From NCBI RefSeq assembly GCF_000143415.4, contig NW_003314315.1, positions 186,001 through 250,000 of the forward strand: a DNA stretch of 64,000 nt. The letters are read 5' to 3'. The DNA is from Selaginella moellendorffii. Lineage: Eukaryota; Streptophyta; Lycopodiopsida; Selaginellales; Selaginellaceae. This document shows positions 46,791 to 58,417 of this stretch, in pieces. Made by a program: the position numbers and the translations under genes. The notes below the pieces were generated by a model that saw only the letters and a program-made list of their open reading frames with translations, had not been told where the DNA came from and did not search any database. Position 1 is the first letter of the stretch. Each line of letters starts with the position of its first letter.

Positions 46791-48328
46791 TCAAAAAGTT
46801 TGAAACATGGTTTGAAAAAAAAAAGAAAAGAAGGCAAGCGAGCTCTAAAGCACTTACTCCCCGTTTGATTCTTTTCGACACTCGCAGAATTCTTTTCATT
46901 CATTCCTCAAGTGACAACATTAAGCGGCCTCAGCAGCTCAGCTCCAGATCATACCTTCTCCTCTGCAAATCAATCCAGAATCTCGCCATTACATCGCCGA
47001 TCGAGCGAAACCGTCACACAGCCCGCAGGAATCATGGAGCGCGACACCATACCTCAGAATTTCCACTGCCTCGCACGATCCCGTCAAGCTCGGCAGCAAG
47101 CGCGGGCGCTCCCAAAGCAAAAAACACAAATGCCCCAAAATTTCAAACGCGCCGTACAGTCGGCCCAAAATCTAGTACGGACAGATTTGGCCTCTGTTTC
47201 GCCCTGGGCCACTTTAGGGTACAATTCTAACAGTCTGAAAATATCTAGGCTACATAGTAAAAAAATTAACCTGTCATGTCACCTCCACATTAATGGGTAC
47301 CAGGCGGACCCCATAGATCTCCAAATTGAAAAAATCCATGGTACACACTGGTGTGCTCACGTCACGTGCGAATATTCCCCGCACAACAGGCCGGCGCGTG
47401 TCCCCCGCGACGCCGTCGGATTCCAATCGTATGGTCAATCGCCTCGACATTATTTTTCGAAAGGTGTGGGAGGTATTCCCGGGCATTGGGTGTTTATGCG
47501 TGCTTTACCATTTCTGGAAAGGCTTTGCACATGGTAATTAAAGTAAAGCGCCCTTGTTACGTAAATACGGTGCGTAAGAGAAGCACTGTAGCGCGCGGCT
47601 ATGGAGTCAAAGAGAGGCAATGATTCGATGTGGGCATTCATCCCTTTGGTGGGAAAATGCCCCTACAAAAGCCGCAAGCTTAACAGCAAAATCCAACATC
47701 AGGAGTGACAGAACGGCATTCCAAATCCGGTTTTTTGCTTCGTTGCTCTTCCGGTTCCATCCTTCTCGCATTTGTGTGTTCTTGCCAAGAATCTCACAAG
47801 CCCGCCAGGAATCGGAGGTCATGGGTTGATCGCACGTCGCATTGGGTCTCTCGCGCTGCTGATTTCCCTGCGAGAAGGTACCGCCCACGCCGTAGAATCG
47901 AGCGAGACTAACTTGTGTGGTGTTCTTGTGCAGTTTGTAGCAGCAGGGCTCGGCGCTGGATCGAGGATCCACGGTTCTTTCCTTTCTGTGGATCAGGACG
48001 GATCCAAATTCGAATCTTTTGGATTTTTTTTTCTCTTTTTTTCTCCCTTTTGTTCTCGCGTGTGTGTGCTCGTTGCAGGAGGAACAGTATATCGTCTAGT
48101 TCTTCCACAGTGACAAAAGAAAAACTGTGAGAGGAGAGAACTTTTTGTTGGCTTCCTGTCGATTTTTGTTGTTTGGAGATAACCCACACAGCAGCTTTCT
48201 TCCATTTCTATCTCTCCGTTTAATTTTTTTTTTTTTTCCTTCTTACTTCGATCGTGAGCGAGGACGAGAGTTTTTGGTTTTTGAGGAGAGGAGAGCAAGA
48301 GATCTTCGCGATGTCTCCGTGAGGAGTA
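46791..48328. other. Intergenic region and AP2 gene leader
   Basis: No gene recognised. Open frames on both strands lack domains. From about 48000 the sequence is pyrimidine-rich (TTTTTTTCTCTTTTTTTCTC) and probably forms the 5' leader, possibly with a leader intron, of the AP2 gene. Confidence 0.5.
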
Positions 48329-50642
48329 ATGCAGCAGCCGGTAGAAGATTGCCAGAGGGGTTCTTCCATTCGCAGCGACAACACCTTCCAGAGCTCCAGT
48401 TCTCCAGCGCTCCCGATCCAGATGCAGCACCACGATTTCATGGGCCAAGGTACCCTGGAGCATCCCCACGGCTTCGTCGATCACCACTACCATCTCTCGC
48501 CAGGGATGATCAGCACAAGATACGGCGCTATTTCCAACTCCATGGTCGCCTCACTGCAGTCGCCATACAACTTTCAGCTATTAAGGAGAACGCTTCTTCC
48601 GGTAAGTGCCTTCGCAGAACAGCAGCGAGCACAAGTCTCTTCGTCTCCTCCTTCGCCGCTTCTCAGCGATTCTCACCGCCAGATCGATCAGACGAGCGCG
48701 CAGCAGCAGCAGCAGCACGGCACTACCAATTTGTCCACTCTCAAATCTTTACTGAGGCAGCCGCAAGAGAATAGCCACGACGATCATCTTCCTTCCATGG
48801 ATCAAAGCCACCACCAGAGCGCTATCGTCAATCATCAGTCGCTGACTTTGTCCATGAGTTCCGGCTCACAGTCGAGCAACACCGATTCGTCTTCCATCGC
48901 CGCCCACCACGATCACCAGCCGCTCGTGACCTTCCAGGACCAGGAGCTACCACCGCCGCCATCCTCGTCCGCCACCATCACCGCCATCAATCTTCCAAGG
49001 ACCACCGGTAGCAAGAAGAGGCTCGGCAAGAACAAGGCGCCCAACTTGCGCAAATCGATCGATACTTTCGGGCAGCGAACATCGGTCTTTCGGGGTGTGA
49101 CCAGGTAAAAGAGCGAGAAAGATGGGATAGTTTCACATTCTCTCTTTGTTCTCTCGGTTTGAGTTCTAAGTTGCTGGAACTGAAACACTGATCCAAATGT
49201 TTAAGCTAGGCATCGCTGGACTGGGCGTTTTGAGGCTCATCTCTGGGACAATACTTGCCGAAAGGAAGGACAGACGAGGAAAGGAAGACAAGGTACTGCT
49301 TAAAAGTTTTGAGAGTTTTTTTTCATGGTTTTTTTTCTCTCTTGGGTGATTTTTCCGTCCTTGGATCTGGATGGTGTTTTTGGTGTGGTACTTGATCCAT
49401 CCTCCAGTGTACTTAGGTGAGTAATCTATCGAATTTTTCTCGATTGTGGAGCTAAACTTTTGGTGGTTTTCTTTGCGTTTTGCGTAGGGGGATATGATGC
49501 GGAGGAGAAGGCAGCAAGAGCTTACGATCTGGCAGCTCTCAAGTACTGGGGGCCTACGACAACTACAAACTTTCCGGTAAGAACTAATGTGACAACGTAA
49601 GTTTTTTCTTTGCAAGCTCACAGATTTTCTGGTTGTGTTGAAGGCTGTGGAGTATCACTCCAAGTTAAATGAGATGAAGAGTATGAGCAGACAGGCATTT
49701 GTTGCTGCGCTCAGGAGGTGCGAAACTTTTTCCATTTTGCTTTGTGCGAGTTCTAAAGTTTTGGGTGTTCTAAAGTTTATATGTGGTGTTCTAAAGCTTG
49801 TATGTGACTTTGTGTTTGGAAAACAGGAAGAGCAGTGGCTTCGCGAGAGGTGCATCGAGGTTCAGGGGTGTAACAAGGTAATGCTCATGATCAATTCATA
49901 TATTTTTTCACTTCGGTCTTTTTTCCCAGGCATCACCAGCAAGGAAGATGGCAAGCTCGGATCGGACGAGTTGCCGGGAATAAAGATCTGTACCTCGGAA
50001 CTTTCAGTAAGTTTTCGATCGAAAGCTTTCAAGTTCGTAAATGTTTTCCTTTTTTCGATGAAAGGTACTGAAGAAGAAGCTGCCGAAGCTTACGACATCG
50101 CAGCCATCAAGTTCCGCGGTGCAAGCGCGGTGACAAACTTCGACATGAGTCACTACGACTTGAGGCGGATTTGCTCCAGCCCGAGCTTGCTACTGGGTGA
50201 CACCGCCAGGATCAAGCACAAGGAAGCTCCCGACGCAGCGAACGATCAGAGCGCCACCACAGCAGCTGACGAACCGATATGTGATGATGGAGGAGCTCTC
50301 GTAACTTCTTCCGTTCCTCAAGACTCTCTCGCTAATCAGGAGCACAACTATGCTGGTGCCGCGGGGCCGGGAGTTCTTCGCAACCTCATTGGACTGGACA
50401 CGTTCTCTTGTCAAGCTGATCATCCTGAAGCTCCCGATACGAGCTCCTCGGATGGTGGTGGTGGAGGTGGCGGAGTTCCAAGTTCCTCCGTAGCTCAGCA
50501 CGACGATCAGCTTTATACTCCGGCGCCGCCAGATTACAGCACCGGATCCCTGATGCCATCACCGCTGCAAACTCTGCACGCGATGAGGTCCACAATCCCG
50601 GCACACATGCCTTACTTCTCAGCCTGGAACGAGTCGGAGTGA
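48329..50642 (+). CDS. AINTEGUMENTA/PLETHORA-type double AP2 transcription factor
   Basis: DNA-binding regulator of the euANT group, which controls meristem and organ growth. Eight exons join in frame: 48329-49104, 49210-49292, 49408-49416, 49488-49576, 49644-49717, 49827-49877, 49930-50006 and 50065-50642, giving 578 residues. The N-terminus is Ser/Gln/His-rich. The euANT2 motif ([17 protein letters not shown]) leads into AP2-R1 ([32 protein letters not shown]). A linker ([19 protein letters not shown]) follows, then AP2-R2 ([36 protein letters not shown]). Exon 3 is a 9-base micro-exon supplying part of VYLG. The C-terminus is low-complexity and ends at TGA 50640. Confidence 0.94.
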
Positions 50643-52256
50643 TCGATCACATATGCAACCGATCATCAGGAGAAAGTTTATGGTGTGGAAAACAAAAAAT
50701 CAATTCACTCAATCTTCTTTTCTCGCTTGACGAGCTATCGTTGTATCGAAATTCTCAACACCACATCTCGAGAAAACCAAAAAACAGTAACGAATTTCGA
50801 TCGAGACCATGGAAAGCGTGCATCTAGTTAGTTGATAAGGCGACTCTTTCGTTTCCTCTCTCGCTGGAGAACTAAGTGTTTCTTAGTGTTCTAAACTAAC
50901 ACAGGCTTGTTCGTTCGTTTTGGCTCGATTGAATGCTAAAAAAGTGAGCTTGGATCGGTCGTCGTGCCGAGCGAGAGAGACAGATGGACACGAATGGCAG
51001 TACAATTCTGCTGTTCCTGCTTCTTCTGATCGCTTCATTCGTCGCTATTGTTGACCAAAAGAACCACACTCCATTTCTCTTTCATGTTTGTCACAGTCAC
51101 TGGAGAGAGGGCTTGAAAGATGGATGGATAGAAAACAGAGCTTTCCATAGCTAGCTTGTCTCATCTCCACCATGTTCTTAATTAATATTACCAAACATTA
51201 TTTATACTAATTTTAATGTTATCATAGAGTACAGTAATTTAATTACCATTATAAATAACTATTATTATATAAATAATAGAGAATATAAATTGGTGGTGGC
51301 AATTATGTAACGGTGTCAATGTCAACACCACAAAGGAGCCTCCTGAAAGCTACTGCTCGCCAAAGCTTTTGATTAAATGGCATAGTTTGGATCATAGGTG
51401 TAGCGATGTGTATGAGAGTAGTATATTCCCTAAGCTTAGCTGAGATTTTTTGGTGCATGATCGGGCTGATGATTTCATCCTTTTAAAAAATCGCAGCTTT
51501 ATACGATCTTTCGGACAGAAGCACTTGTTTAGAAGATTCCGTGTAGTATAGTCGCATTTTCTGGCTCTCTCTCTATCTCATATGTGCTCATGTGGATGCC
51601 CCACCCAGGGAAGGGATTTTAATCGAGAAAAATAACCTCTTGTCAACACCATGGACAAGAACGCGCAAACACACAACTCTATCACACCTCTTTGTGCGTG
51701 TGATTGAGCAAAGCCCCCGTGTCGCCACGTCGGCGCCCGCGTGGCACGGGCCCTGTACGAAATATCCCGGGATGGTGGCCATGGCCGCCGCCGGCTGGGG
51801 CGCGTGGGGGCCCGTACGGGCGACAAAGTAGTGGCCCGGTTCCCAACGCGCCTTGTAGATTCTGCCGCGAACGTCACGCACCAAAAGCCATACAAACCAG
51901 GTGAGATAATCAGGTTTTTTAGTTGGGCAATTAGCAGCAAAGTATGTGATTGCCGTACAGACAAAAGAGACACCAATAAGATCCCTGTCTGTCTGTTCCC
52001 TGCGCTGTGATGTGTTGCTTGTGGGTGTTGTTGCTCATGTCTCACTTATTGGCGGGTGTACGGACCTTGTCAACGCGGCCACCAAGTAAGTAGCGCCCAC
52101 CACACCGAACGTGATGACAATGCCACTCGAATATCACTAACCCATCATTCTTTGGTCTCAATCAAGGGCGACAAAAGAATATTTTTGTAAAAAGATAGAT
52201 GACGTGGCAGTAACGTGGACACACGTCATCTTTTGCAAACACGACGCATTGACACG
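50643..52256. other. Intergenic region, no gene recognised
   Basis: Holds the AP2 gene 3' UTR, a short AT-rich patch (about 51170-51300) and a GC-rich patch (about 51715-51860). Both strands have open frames in the GC-rich patch but none with a recognisable domain. Confidence 0.5.
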
Positions 52257-55200
52257 TCACCGCCCGGTCAGCTTGCCCAATAACACGTAAGCGGACTCGG
52301 CCACGTCACTGCTGCCGGGTGCTGCCAGCAGGGACCGCATTGCGAAGCTGGCGCGCTCAAAGTCACCCCATTTCTGACACGCGGACAGGACGGTAAACCA
52401 CGTCAGCGCAGTCGGGGGCAGTGACATGGTATGGACCACTGCCACGGCGGCGTCCAGCTGGTTGGCCCGCCCGAGCGCGTCAACCACGCAGTGGTAGTGC
52501 TCCATGCCAGCTCGGATTCCATACACGCGCGGCATTGCGTCGAGGTAGCGCCGGGCTTTGTCCCAGAGCCCCGCGTGGCTGCAAGCCGTGAGAAGCGACA
52601 CCAAAGTTACACCATTTACCTCCAAGTTCTCGTCTCGCATTTGATGGAACGAGGAGAAAACCATCGCGATGGAACTTTGGTGACTATATCCCGCGATCAA
52701 ACAGTTCCAAGTCACGGTGTCTCTCGTCGCAAGAGCATCAAAGACGAGCTGGGCGTGGATCATGCTCCCGCATTTGCCAAGAACATCCACAGCAGAGTTA
52801 GCGACGGTGTGGAAGTTTTCAGCTCCATACCTGACCATCACGGCGAAGATCTCCCTGGCGGCGTCCATGGAGGCCATGTTTCCACACGCCTTTAGCACCG
52901 GGATGAAAGTTCCAGCGTCCGGTTGACAGCTACCTCGAGCTCGCATCGCAGAGAACGCTTCCAAGGCGAGCTTCTCCTCGCAGTTTTCGACGTAGCCGAG
53001 TAGCAGCGTGTTCCACAGCACCACGTCTCGGTCGGAAGCGGCGATGCTGTCGAAAACCTTACGAGCATCTGTGAGGCTCCGGCACTTCGCGTACATGTTG
53101 ACAAGCGTGCCTGTGATCACTCCTACGGAGCCATAGCCATTCTCCACGACTGCCGAGTGAATGGCCTTGCCTTTGTCCAAACTTTCGACTTTGACAAGCT
53201 TCCCATCGACTGGTTTTCCTTCTTCTTTTGCAGCTTGAGCGGTACAGGCCTTGAGAGCAGCGATGAAGGTCTGAGCATTCGGCTTACAACCTTCCAAGGC
53301 GGCGGCTAATAACTCCAAAGCCAGCTTTTCTTCCCCGTTCTCAACATAGCCGAGCATCAACGCGTTGAGCGAGAGAACGTTATAGCGAGGCGTTTTCTCG
53401 AAGACTCGAAGAGAATCGACCAAGCTTCCACATTTTGCGTAGCATTCGATCAGGCTGCTCGCCAGAAAAACGTCCGAGCCACAGCCAAGCTCCGCCGACT
53501 GGCGATGCAAGGCCAGAGCTTTGTCCAGTGACTCGAGCTTATAAAGCTTCCCATCAACCTGTGTCCCAGTCTCTTTCGCGGCCAAAGCTGTGCACGCTTT
53601 CAATCCAGCGCTGTAAGTTCGCACGTCCGGTGCAAACTGCATGGACGATATAAGTTCCAAAGCTAAGCCTTCCTCCCCGGCTTTCGTATAGCCCAGTAAA
53701 AGCGAGTTCCATGCTACGACGTTCCTGTTTTCCATGCCGTTGAAAACTCTCCAAGCATCCACCAGGTTCCAGCACTTGACGTACATATCGACCAGAGTGT
53801 TTGCCACGAAAACATCTGAATCCATTTCACACTTGGAAGCTTGACGATGGATAGCCGATCCTTTCTCTAAAGCCCGAGCTTTCACCAGCCTTCCATCAAC
53901 CTCCTTGGTAACCTCTTCTTTCACCGCTAGATTGGCGCAAGCCTTCAGAGAAGCGACGAAAGTTTGAGCATCTCCTTCAGCTGGCATAGTGTCTAGCAGA
54001 TCCAAAACCGCTGCTTCTTCCCAGTTCTCAACGTAGCCGAGTAACAAGGCCGTCCAGAGTGCCGCATTATGAGCGGGAAGCTTGTCGTAAACCCTGCGTG
54101 AATCCTTCATGCTCCCACATTTTGCGTACGTATCGATCAGCGTGGTCGCCAAGAAAACGTCGAGCTCAAATCCAGCATTTGCAGCTTCGAGATGGATGCT
54201 CATGGATCTTTCCAAAACCTTTCCCGCAGAGCCATCTTGCTGCCGAGGCTCTTCTTTGAGTGCCAGGAGAGAACAAGCCTTGAGTGCCGCAACGTAAGTT
54301 CGAGAGTCCCGGCAATTCTCCGCAACGCTTGCAAATAACTCAAGTGCTGTAGCTTCCTCCCCGTTGTCCACATATCCCAGGATTAAAGAGTTCCACACAA
54401 CGGTGTCTTGCTTGTGCATGCCGTTGAAAACTTCTCGAGCATTGTCCATGTTTCCACACTTCACGTACGCATCAACCAGTGCGCCGAGCAGAAAGATATC
54501 CGAGTCCATCCCACCGTTCTTCGTGCGAGAATGAATATCCATGACAGTATCCAGAGTCGCCGTCTTCACACACTTCCCATCAGCTTTTTCTTTTGCTGCA
54601 CGCCCACTGCAGGCTTTCAGTGCAGCTACGAAAGTCCAGACGTTCGGCGGACAGCCTTGGCTCGGCATGCGGGAGAACAAATCCAAAGCCAGATTCTCAC
54701 AGTCGTTCTCTGCGTACCCGAGTATCAGCGCTGTCCAGGATACCACCGTGTGAAGCGGCATAGTATCGAACACTTTCCGAGCGTCCTCCATGCTCACACA
54801 CTTCGCATATGCGTCCACTAAAGCGCTAGCAACGAAGATGTCAGTGTCGCAGCCAGCTTTTTGTGCCTGAGTGTGGATTCCCATGACTTTTTCCAGCGAG
54901 CAAACTCTGACGAGCTTTCCCTGGACCTGCTTTCCGCCTTCTTTTCCTGCGAGACCGCTGGAAGCCTTTAGAGCGGCAACGAAACTCCGACCATCTCGGA
55001 CGTGGCCCACAGTGCCCATGCGGGAGAATAAATCCAGTGCCTGCTCTTCGTCCTTGTTTTCCACATATCCCAACATCAGAGAATTCCAGGAGACCGGGCA
55101 GTGACTTGAAACCATGTCGAAGACCACGCAAGCATGGTACAGACTCCCACACTTTAGGTACATGTCGACCAGCGTGCTCGCAACAAAACCTTCGCTTTCG

Positions 55201-56175
55201 TACCCGAGCTTGGATGCTCTAGCGTGTATCGCCATGCCAATCCGTAATGCCTCCTGTTCTTCTTTTTTTTTCGCCAAAGCGCTGCAAGCTTTAAGCGCCC
55301 CCACAAAACTTCGAGCGTTTGGTCGGCATCCTCCTTCTGCTTCCATCCGGGAGAATAACTCAAGAGCTCTCCTTTCTTCCCCATTGTCGACGTACCCCAG
55401 CATCAAAGCGTTCCAGCAAACTTCATCACGCTGTAGAGCTTTGGAGAAAACCCCATCGCTGTCCAACATGCTTCCACACTTCGCAAACATGTCGATGAAG
55501 GAGCTCGCTACGAAAACTTCCGAGTCGCATCCCACCTTTGCAGCTTGGGCATGAATCTCTCGCCCGACCTCCAAAGCCGCCACCTTCAAGACCTTCGTTC
55601 CAATCTTCCTCCCAGCTTCTTTCACCGCCAAACCGGAGCAAGCTTTACCAGCAGCAGCAAAAGTTCGAGCATTCGGTCCAGGGCCTTCGCGTTGGATGCG
55701 GCTAAAGAGCTCCAGTGCCAGTTCTTCCTCTCCATTCTCGGCATAGCCCAGCATCAAAGCGTTCCACGAAACCACGCTGCGAGTCTGGATACCATGGAAA
55801 ACATTGGCCGCCTCTTCCATGAGCCGGCACTTCGCGTACATGCTGATCAGCGTGTTGGCCACGAAGATGTTTGCGTCGATTTCTCCTTGAGCGGCATCGC
55901 TGTGGATTTTTCTCCCGATCTCTGAGTCTTTGAGCTTGCTGCATGCTTGTAGTGCCGAAAGAGAAACACCGATGTTTGATCGGAGTGCCTCCGGAGAATG
56001 GCTGTGGCGTCCCCATTGCTCGAAAGAAGAACACAAATCGATAGCTGCTAAACTGTGGATGATCTGCGTGGCGAGAAAGAAGAAAATGTGATCGATCGAT
56101 TGCTAGATCAGCTAGTACCTGCGATCTTGCGCTGGAAACCAATGCCGCATTGCAGCGCCTCGAGGCGCTTCGCAT
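52257..56175 (-). CDS. Very long PLS-type PPR protein
   Basis: Organelle-RNA-binding type protein of about 1287 residues. Exon 1 (56119-56175, starting ATG) and exon 2 (52257-56063) join in frame across a 55-base intron; the long frame alone lacks an ATG. About ten P-L-S triplets are highly alike, each carrying a GxxIH start, VAxxLVDMYAKCGS, VVSWNALMLGYVENGEEELALEL and FVAALKACSxLA. About eight triplets have an extra stretch of 10-15 residues (xKEExxxVDGKLVKVESLxK) before the next IH. The end (AGMEHYHCVVDALGRANQL, LTWFTVLSACQKWGDF) resembles a partial E domain, without E+ or DYW. It is paired head-to-head with the PPR gene at 56245. Confidence 0.9.
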
Positions 56176-56244
56176 CCCATTGCCCTAACGCAACGAAGAG
56201 AAATATTTTAGGGTTCTTGGAGAAATGCTCAAAGTGATCGAGCA
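56176..56244. promoter_or_regulatory. 69-base spacer between head-to-head PPR genes
   Basis: The start codons of the two PPR genes are only 69 bases apart. The spacer holds a telo-box-like TTTAGGGTT (56207-56215) and a short ATATTTT stretch. Promoter and leader sequences must therefore overlap neighbouring coding sequence, or the true starts differ from those chosen. Confidence 0.5.
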
Positions 56245-57999
56245 ATGGATCTTTCGCCCGGCGATGGGCATCGAGGTACGCTCCCAGTGGAATCGCAGTC
56301 GCGCATCTTCGGATCGCCAGAGAAGCACGCTCTGGCCGTGATTTCTGGATTGAAGGCGTGCATTCGATCCAAGAATGCCGAGCAAGGGCGGAGAATCCAC
56401 GCCGACGCAGCAGCGCGTGGAATCGGCTCGAATATCTTCGTGGCCAGCACGCTGATCAACATGTACTGCAAGTGTGGCAGCCTGATCGATGCTCGCCGGG
56501 TCTTCGACGCCGTGAAATCCCGCAGCGTCGTCCCTTGGAACGTGATGATACTGGGATACGCAGAGAATGGAGATGGAGCTCTAGCTTTGGATTTTCTCGC
56601 CACGATGGACCTCCAGGGGTTTTCCCCGGATTCCCAGACGATAGTGGCTGCTCTCAAGGCGTGCGGTAGCTTGGTTTCGCAAGAACAAGGCAGGGAGATT
56701 GGTGGAAGGACTGTGAAGCTGGCTACTCTGGAGAAAGCTTTCGCGATTCACTCTCGAGCCAGGGGATTGATCAAGAACAGTTTTGTGGCGAGCAGCTTGG
56801 TGGATCTCTACGCGAAATGCGGAAGCATGGAGGACGCAGAGAGAGCTTTCGAGGGGATGGACTTTCGAGACGTGGTTTCGTGGAACGCATTGATGCTCGG
56901 CTATGCCGAGAACGGTGAAGAAGAGCTGGCGATGGAAGTCTTGAGAGCTATGGAGCTCCAGGGATGCCAGGCAAACTCCCGGAGCTTTGTGGCGGCTCTC
57001 AAGGCTTGCAGCGGATTGGGAGAGAAGGAAGCTGGGATAGAACTCGATGGAGTGATCGTCAAGGTGAGCTCCATCGAGAAAGGAATGGCTTTGCACTCGC
57101 GAGCAGCGAAGATTGGCAGTGACAGGGATAAGTTCGTGGCCAGCGCTGCGATGGACATGTACGTGAAGTGTGGGAGCATGGCGGATGCGCAGAGAGCTTT
57201 CGATCGGATGGCTTCTCGCGACGTCGTCTCGTGGAACGCTTTGATCCTCGGCTACGCAGAGACCAACGATCGCGAAAGATCTCTGGAGCTCCTCCAGCTG
57301 ATGATCCAAAATGGTGGCTGCGACCCAAACTCCCGGACGTTTCTAGCCGCTCTAAAGGCCTGCCGGAGCTCTCAAGCGCTCGCCTCGACGAAAGTGATCC
57401 ACGGCCTTGCGGCGAGACGCGGTTCTTCCGAGAAAGATGGAGTTCTCGCAAACTCGCTCGTCGACGTCTATGGAAAATGTGGCAGCTTGCTCGACGCGCA
57501 CCAGGTATTCGATTCACTCCATTCTAGTGACTCCATAACTTGGACCTCGCTTCTCGCAGGATACGCTCGCAAAGGCGACAGCCAGCGAGTCTTCGAGCTC
57601 TTTCGATCCATGCGAGACGAAGCCATCGAACCAAACAGCGCCACTTTCGTGTGCCTCCTCACGGCTTGCAGCCACAGCGGCGCAGTGGATCGATCGAAGC
57701 AGCTGCTCGAATCGATGCTGTCCAGCCATGGAATTCGCCCAAAGATCGAGCACTACATTTGCGTGATCGACTGCTTGAGCCGGGCCGGGAAGCTGGAAGA
57801 AGCGCTGCGCGTGGCTTATGACATGCCTTACGTGGCGGACGACGTGGCGTGGATGACGGTGCTCGGCGGCGCATGTCATAACGGCGGGGCGGCGTGGGCG
57901 GGCGGTCGCGCGTTCGAATCCGCGTTGGTGCTGGGCCACGGGTCGCTGGCTCCGTACGCGCTTATGGCCAACATTCTGGAGGGCGAGGGCGTACGGTAG
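56245..57999 (+). CDS. PLS-type PPR protein
   Basis: Intronless 584-residue PPR protein with about five P-L-S triplets (VASTLINMYCKCGSLIDARRVF, VVSWNALMLGYAENGEEELA, SFVAALKACSGLGEKEAG). Two triplets contain the same extra stretch as the divergent neighbour (EQGREIGGRTVKLATLEK, KEAGIELDGVIVKVSSIEK), which marks them as close relatives. The C-terminus has CVIDCLSRAGKLEEAL and AWMTVLGGACHNGG, a partial E domain; E+ and DYW are absent. No clear targeting peptide is seen, so organelle location is inferred from the family. An ATG at 56225 in another frame is not used. Confidence 0.9.
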   Translation: MDLSPGDGHRGTLPVESQSRIFGSPEKHALAVISGLKACIRSKNAEQGRRIHADAAARGIGSNIFVASTLINMYCKCGSLIDARRVFDAVKSRSVVPWNVMILGYAENGDGALALDFLATMDLQGFSPDSQTIVAALKACGSLVSQEQGREIGGRTVKLATLEKAFAIHSRARGLIKNSFVASSLVDLYAKCGSMEDAERAFEGMDFRDVVSWNALMLGYAENGEEELAMEVLRAMELQGCQANSRSFVAALKACSGLGEKEAGIELDGVIVKVSSIEKGMALHSRAAKIGSDRDKFVASAAMDMYVKCGSMADAQRAFDRMASRDVVSWNALILGYAETNDRERSLELLQLMIQNGGCDPNSRTFLAALKACRSSQALASTKVIHGLAARRGSSEKDGVLANSLVDVYGKCGSLLDAHQVFDSLHSSDSITWTSLLAGYARKGDSQRVFELFRSMRDEAIEPNSATFVCLLTACSHSGAVDRSKQLLESMLSSHGIRPKIEHYICVIDCLSRAGKLEEALRVAYDMPYVADDVAWMTVLGGACHNGGAAWAGGRAFESALVLGHGSLAPYALMANILEGEGVR

Positions 58000-58417
58000 G
58001 GCTTAATATCCCCGTCGCCGTGAGAAGCACTTGAACGTTTCCCAGGGAGGAGACGCAACGTTTACGGGCTACCGCCGGTGGCCTCGCGCGATCGATCAGT
58101 GGCGCCGCGGCGCCGCCGCGCTGCCTGGTCAATCCTCCGGATCTGCGACGAGCGGGCATCGATCTGAGCAGCAGCGCCGGGGATCTTGGAGCCGCGGGAT
58201 TTCCAGGTGCTTGTTCTTGCAATTAGGGTAGAGATTGTTGGAAATAATCCCCCTTCTCTTCGTGGATCTTGGCGCAGATGCGAGCGAGCGAGCGAGCTAG
58301 AGGAGCTTGCGCTCTAGGCGCCGCGCGGCCAGCGAGGGCATTTTCATTCTTGCCTTGTCGGTGAAGCGAACCTCTTGCCGACTGAGGAGGGAAGGAAGAA
58401 CAACGCGAAAAAAGAGG
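58000..58417 (+). other. Leader region of the DUF1644 gene
   Basis: GC-rich spacer with a GAGC repeat near 58281-58298. The open frame extends upstream of 58418 without an ATG, so this is treated as leader. A leader intron is possible (a GT follows TTTCCAG near 58207). Confidence 0.4.

Noticed and set aside
46911-47537. 208-residue open frame on the plus strand
   Set aside because: No domain, no clear start context or codon bias, and it lies in intergenic DNA next to duplicated non-coding sequence.
51578-52045. 155-residue open frame on the minus strand
   Set aside because: Depends on a short GC-rich patch, overlaps other random frames and has no recognisable motif.
57905-57930. tRNA T-loop-like GTTCGAATCC
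   Set aside because: It lies inside PPR coding sequence and no cloverleaf can be built around it.
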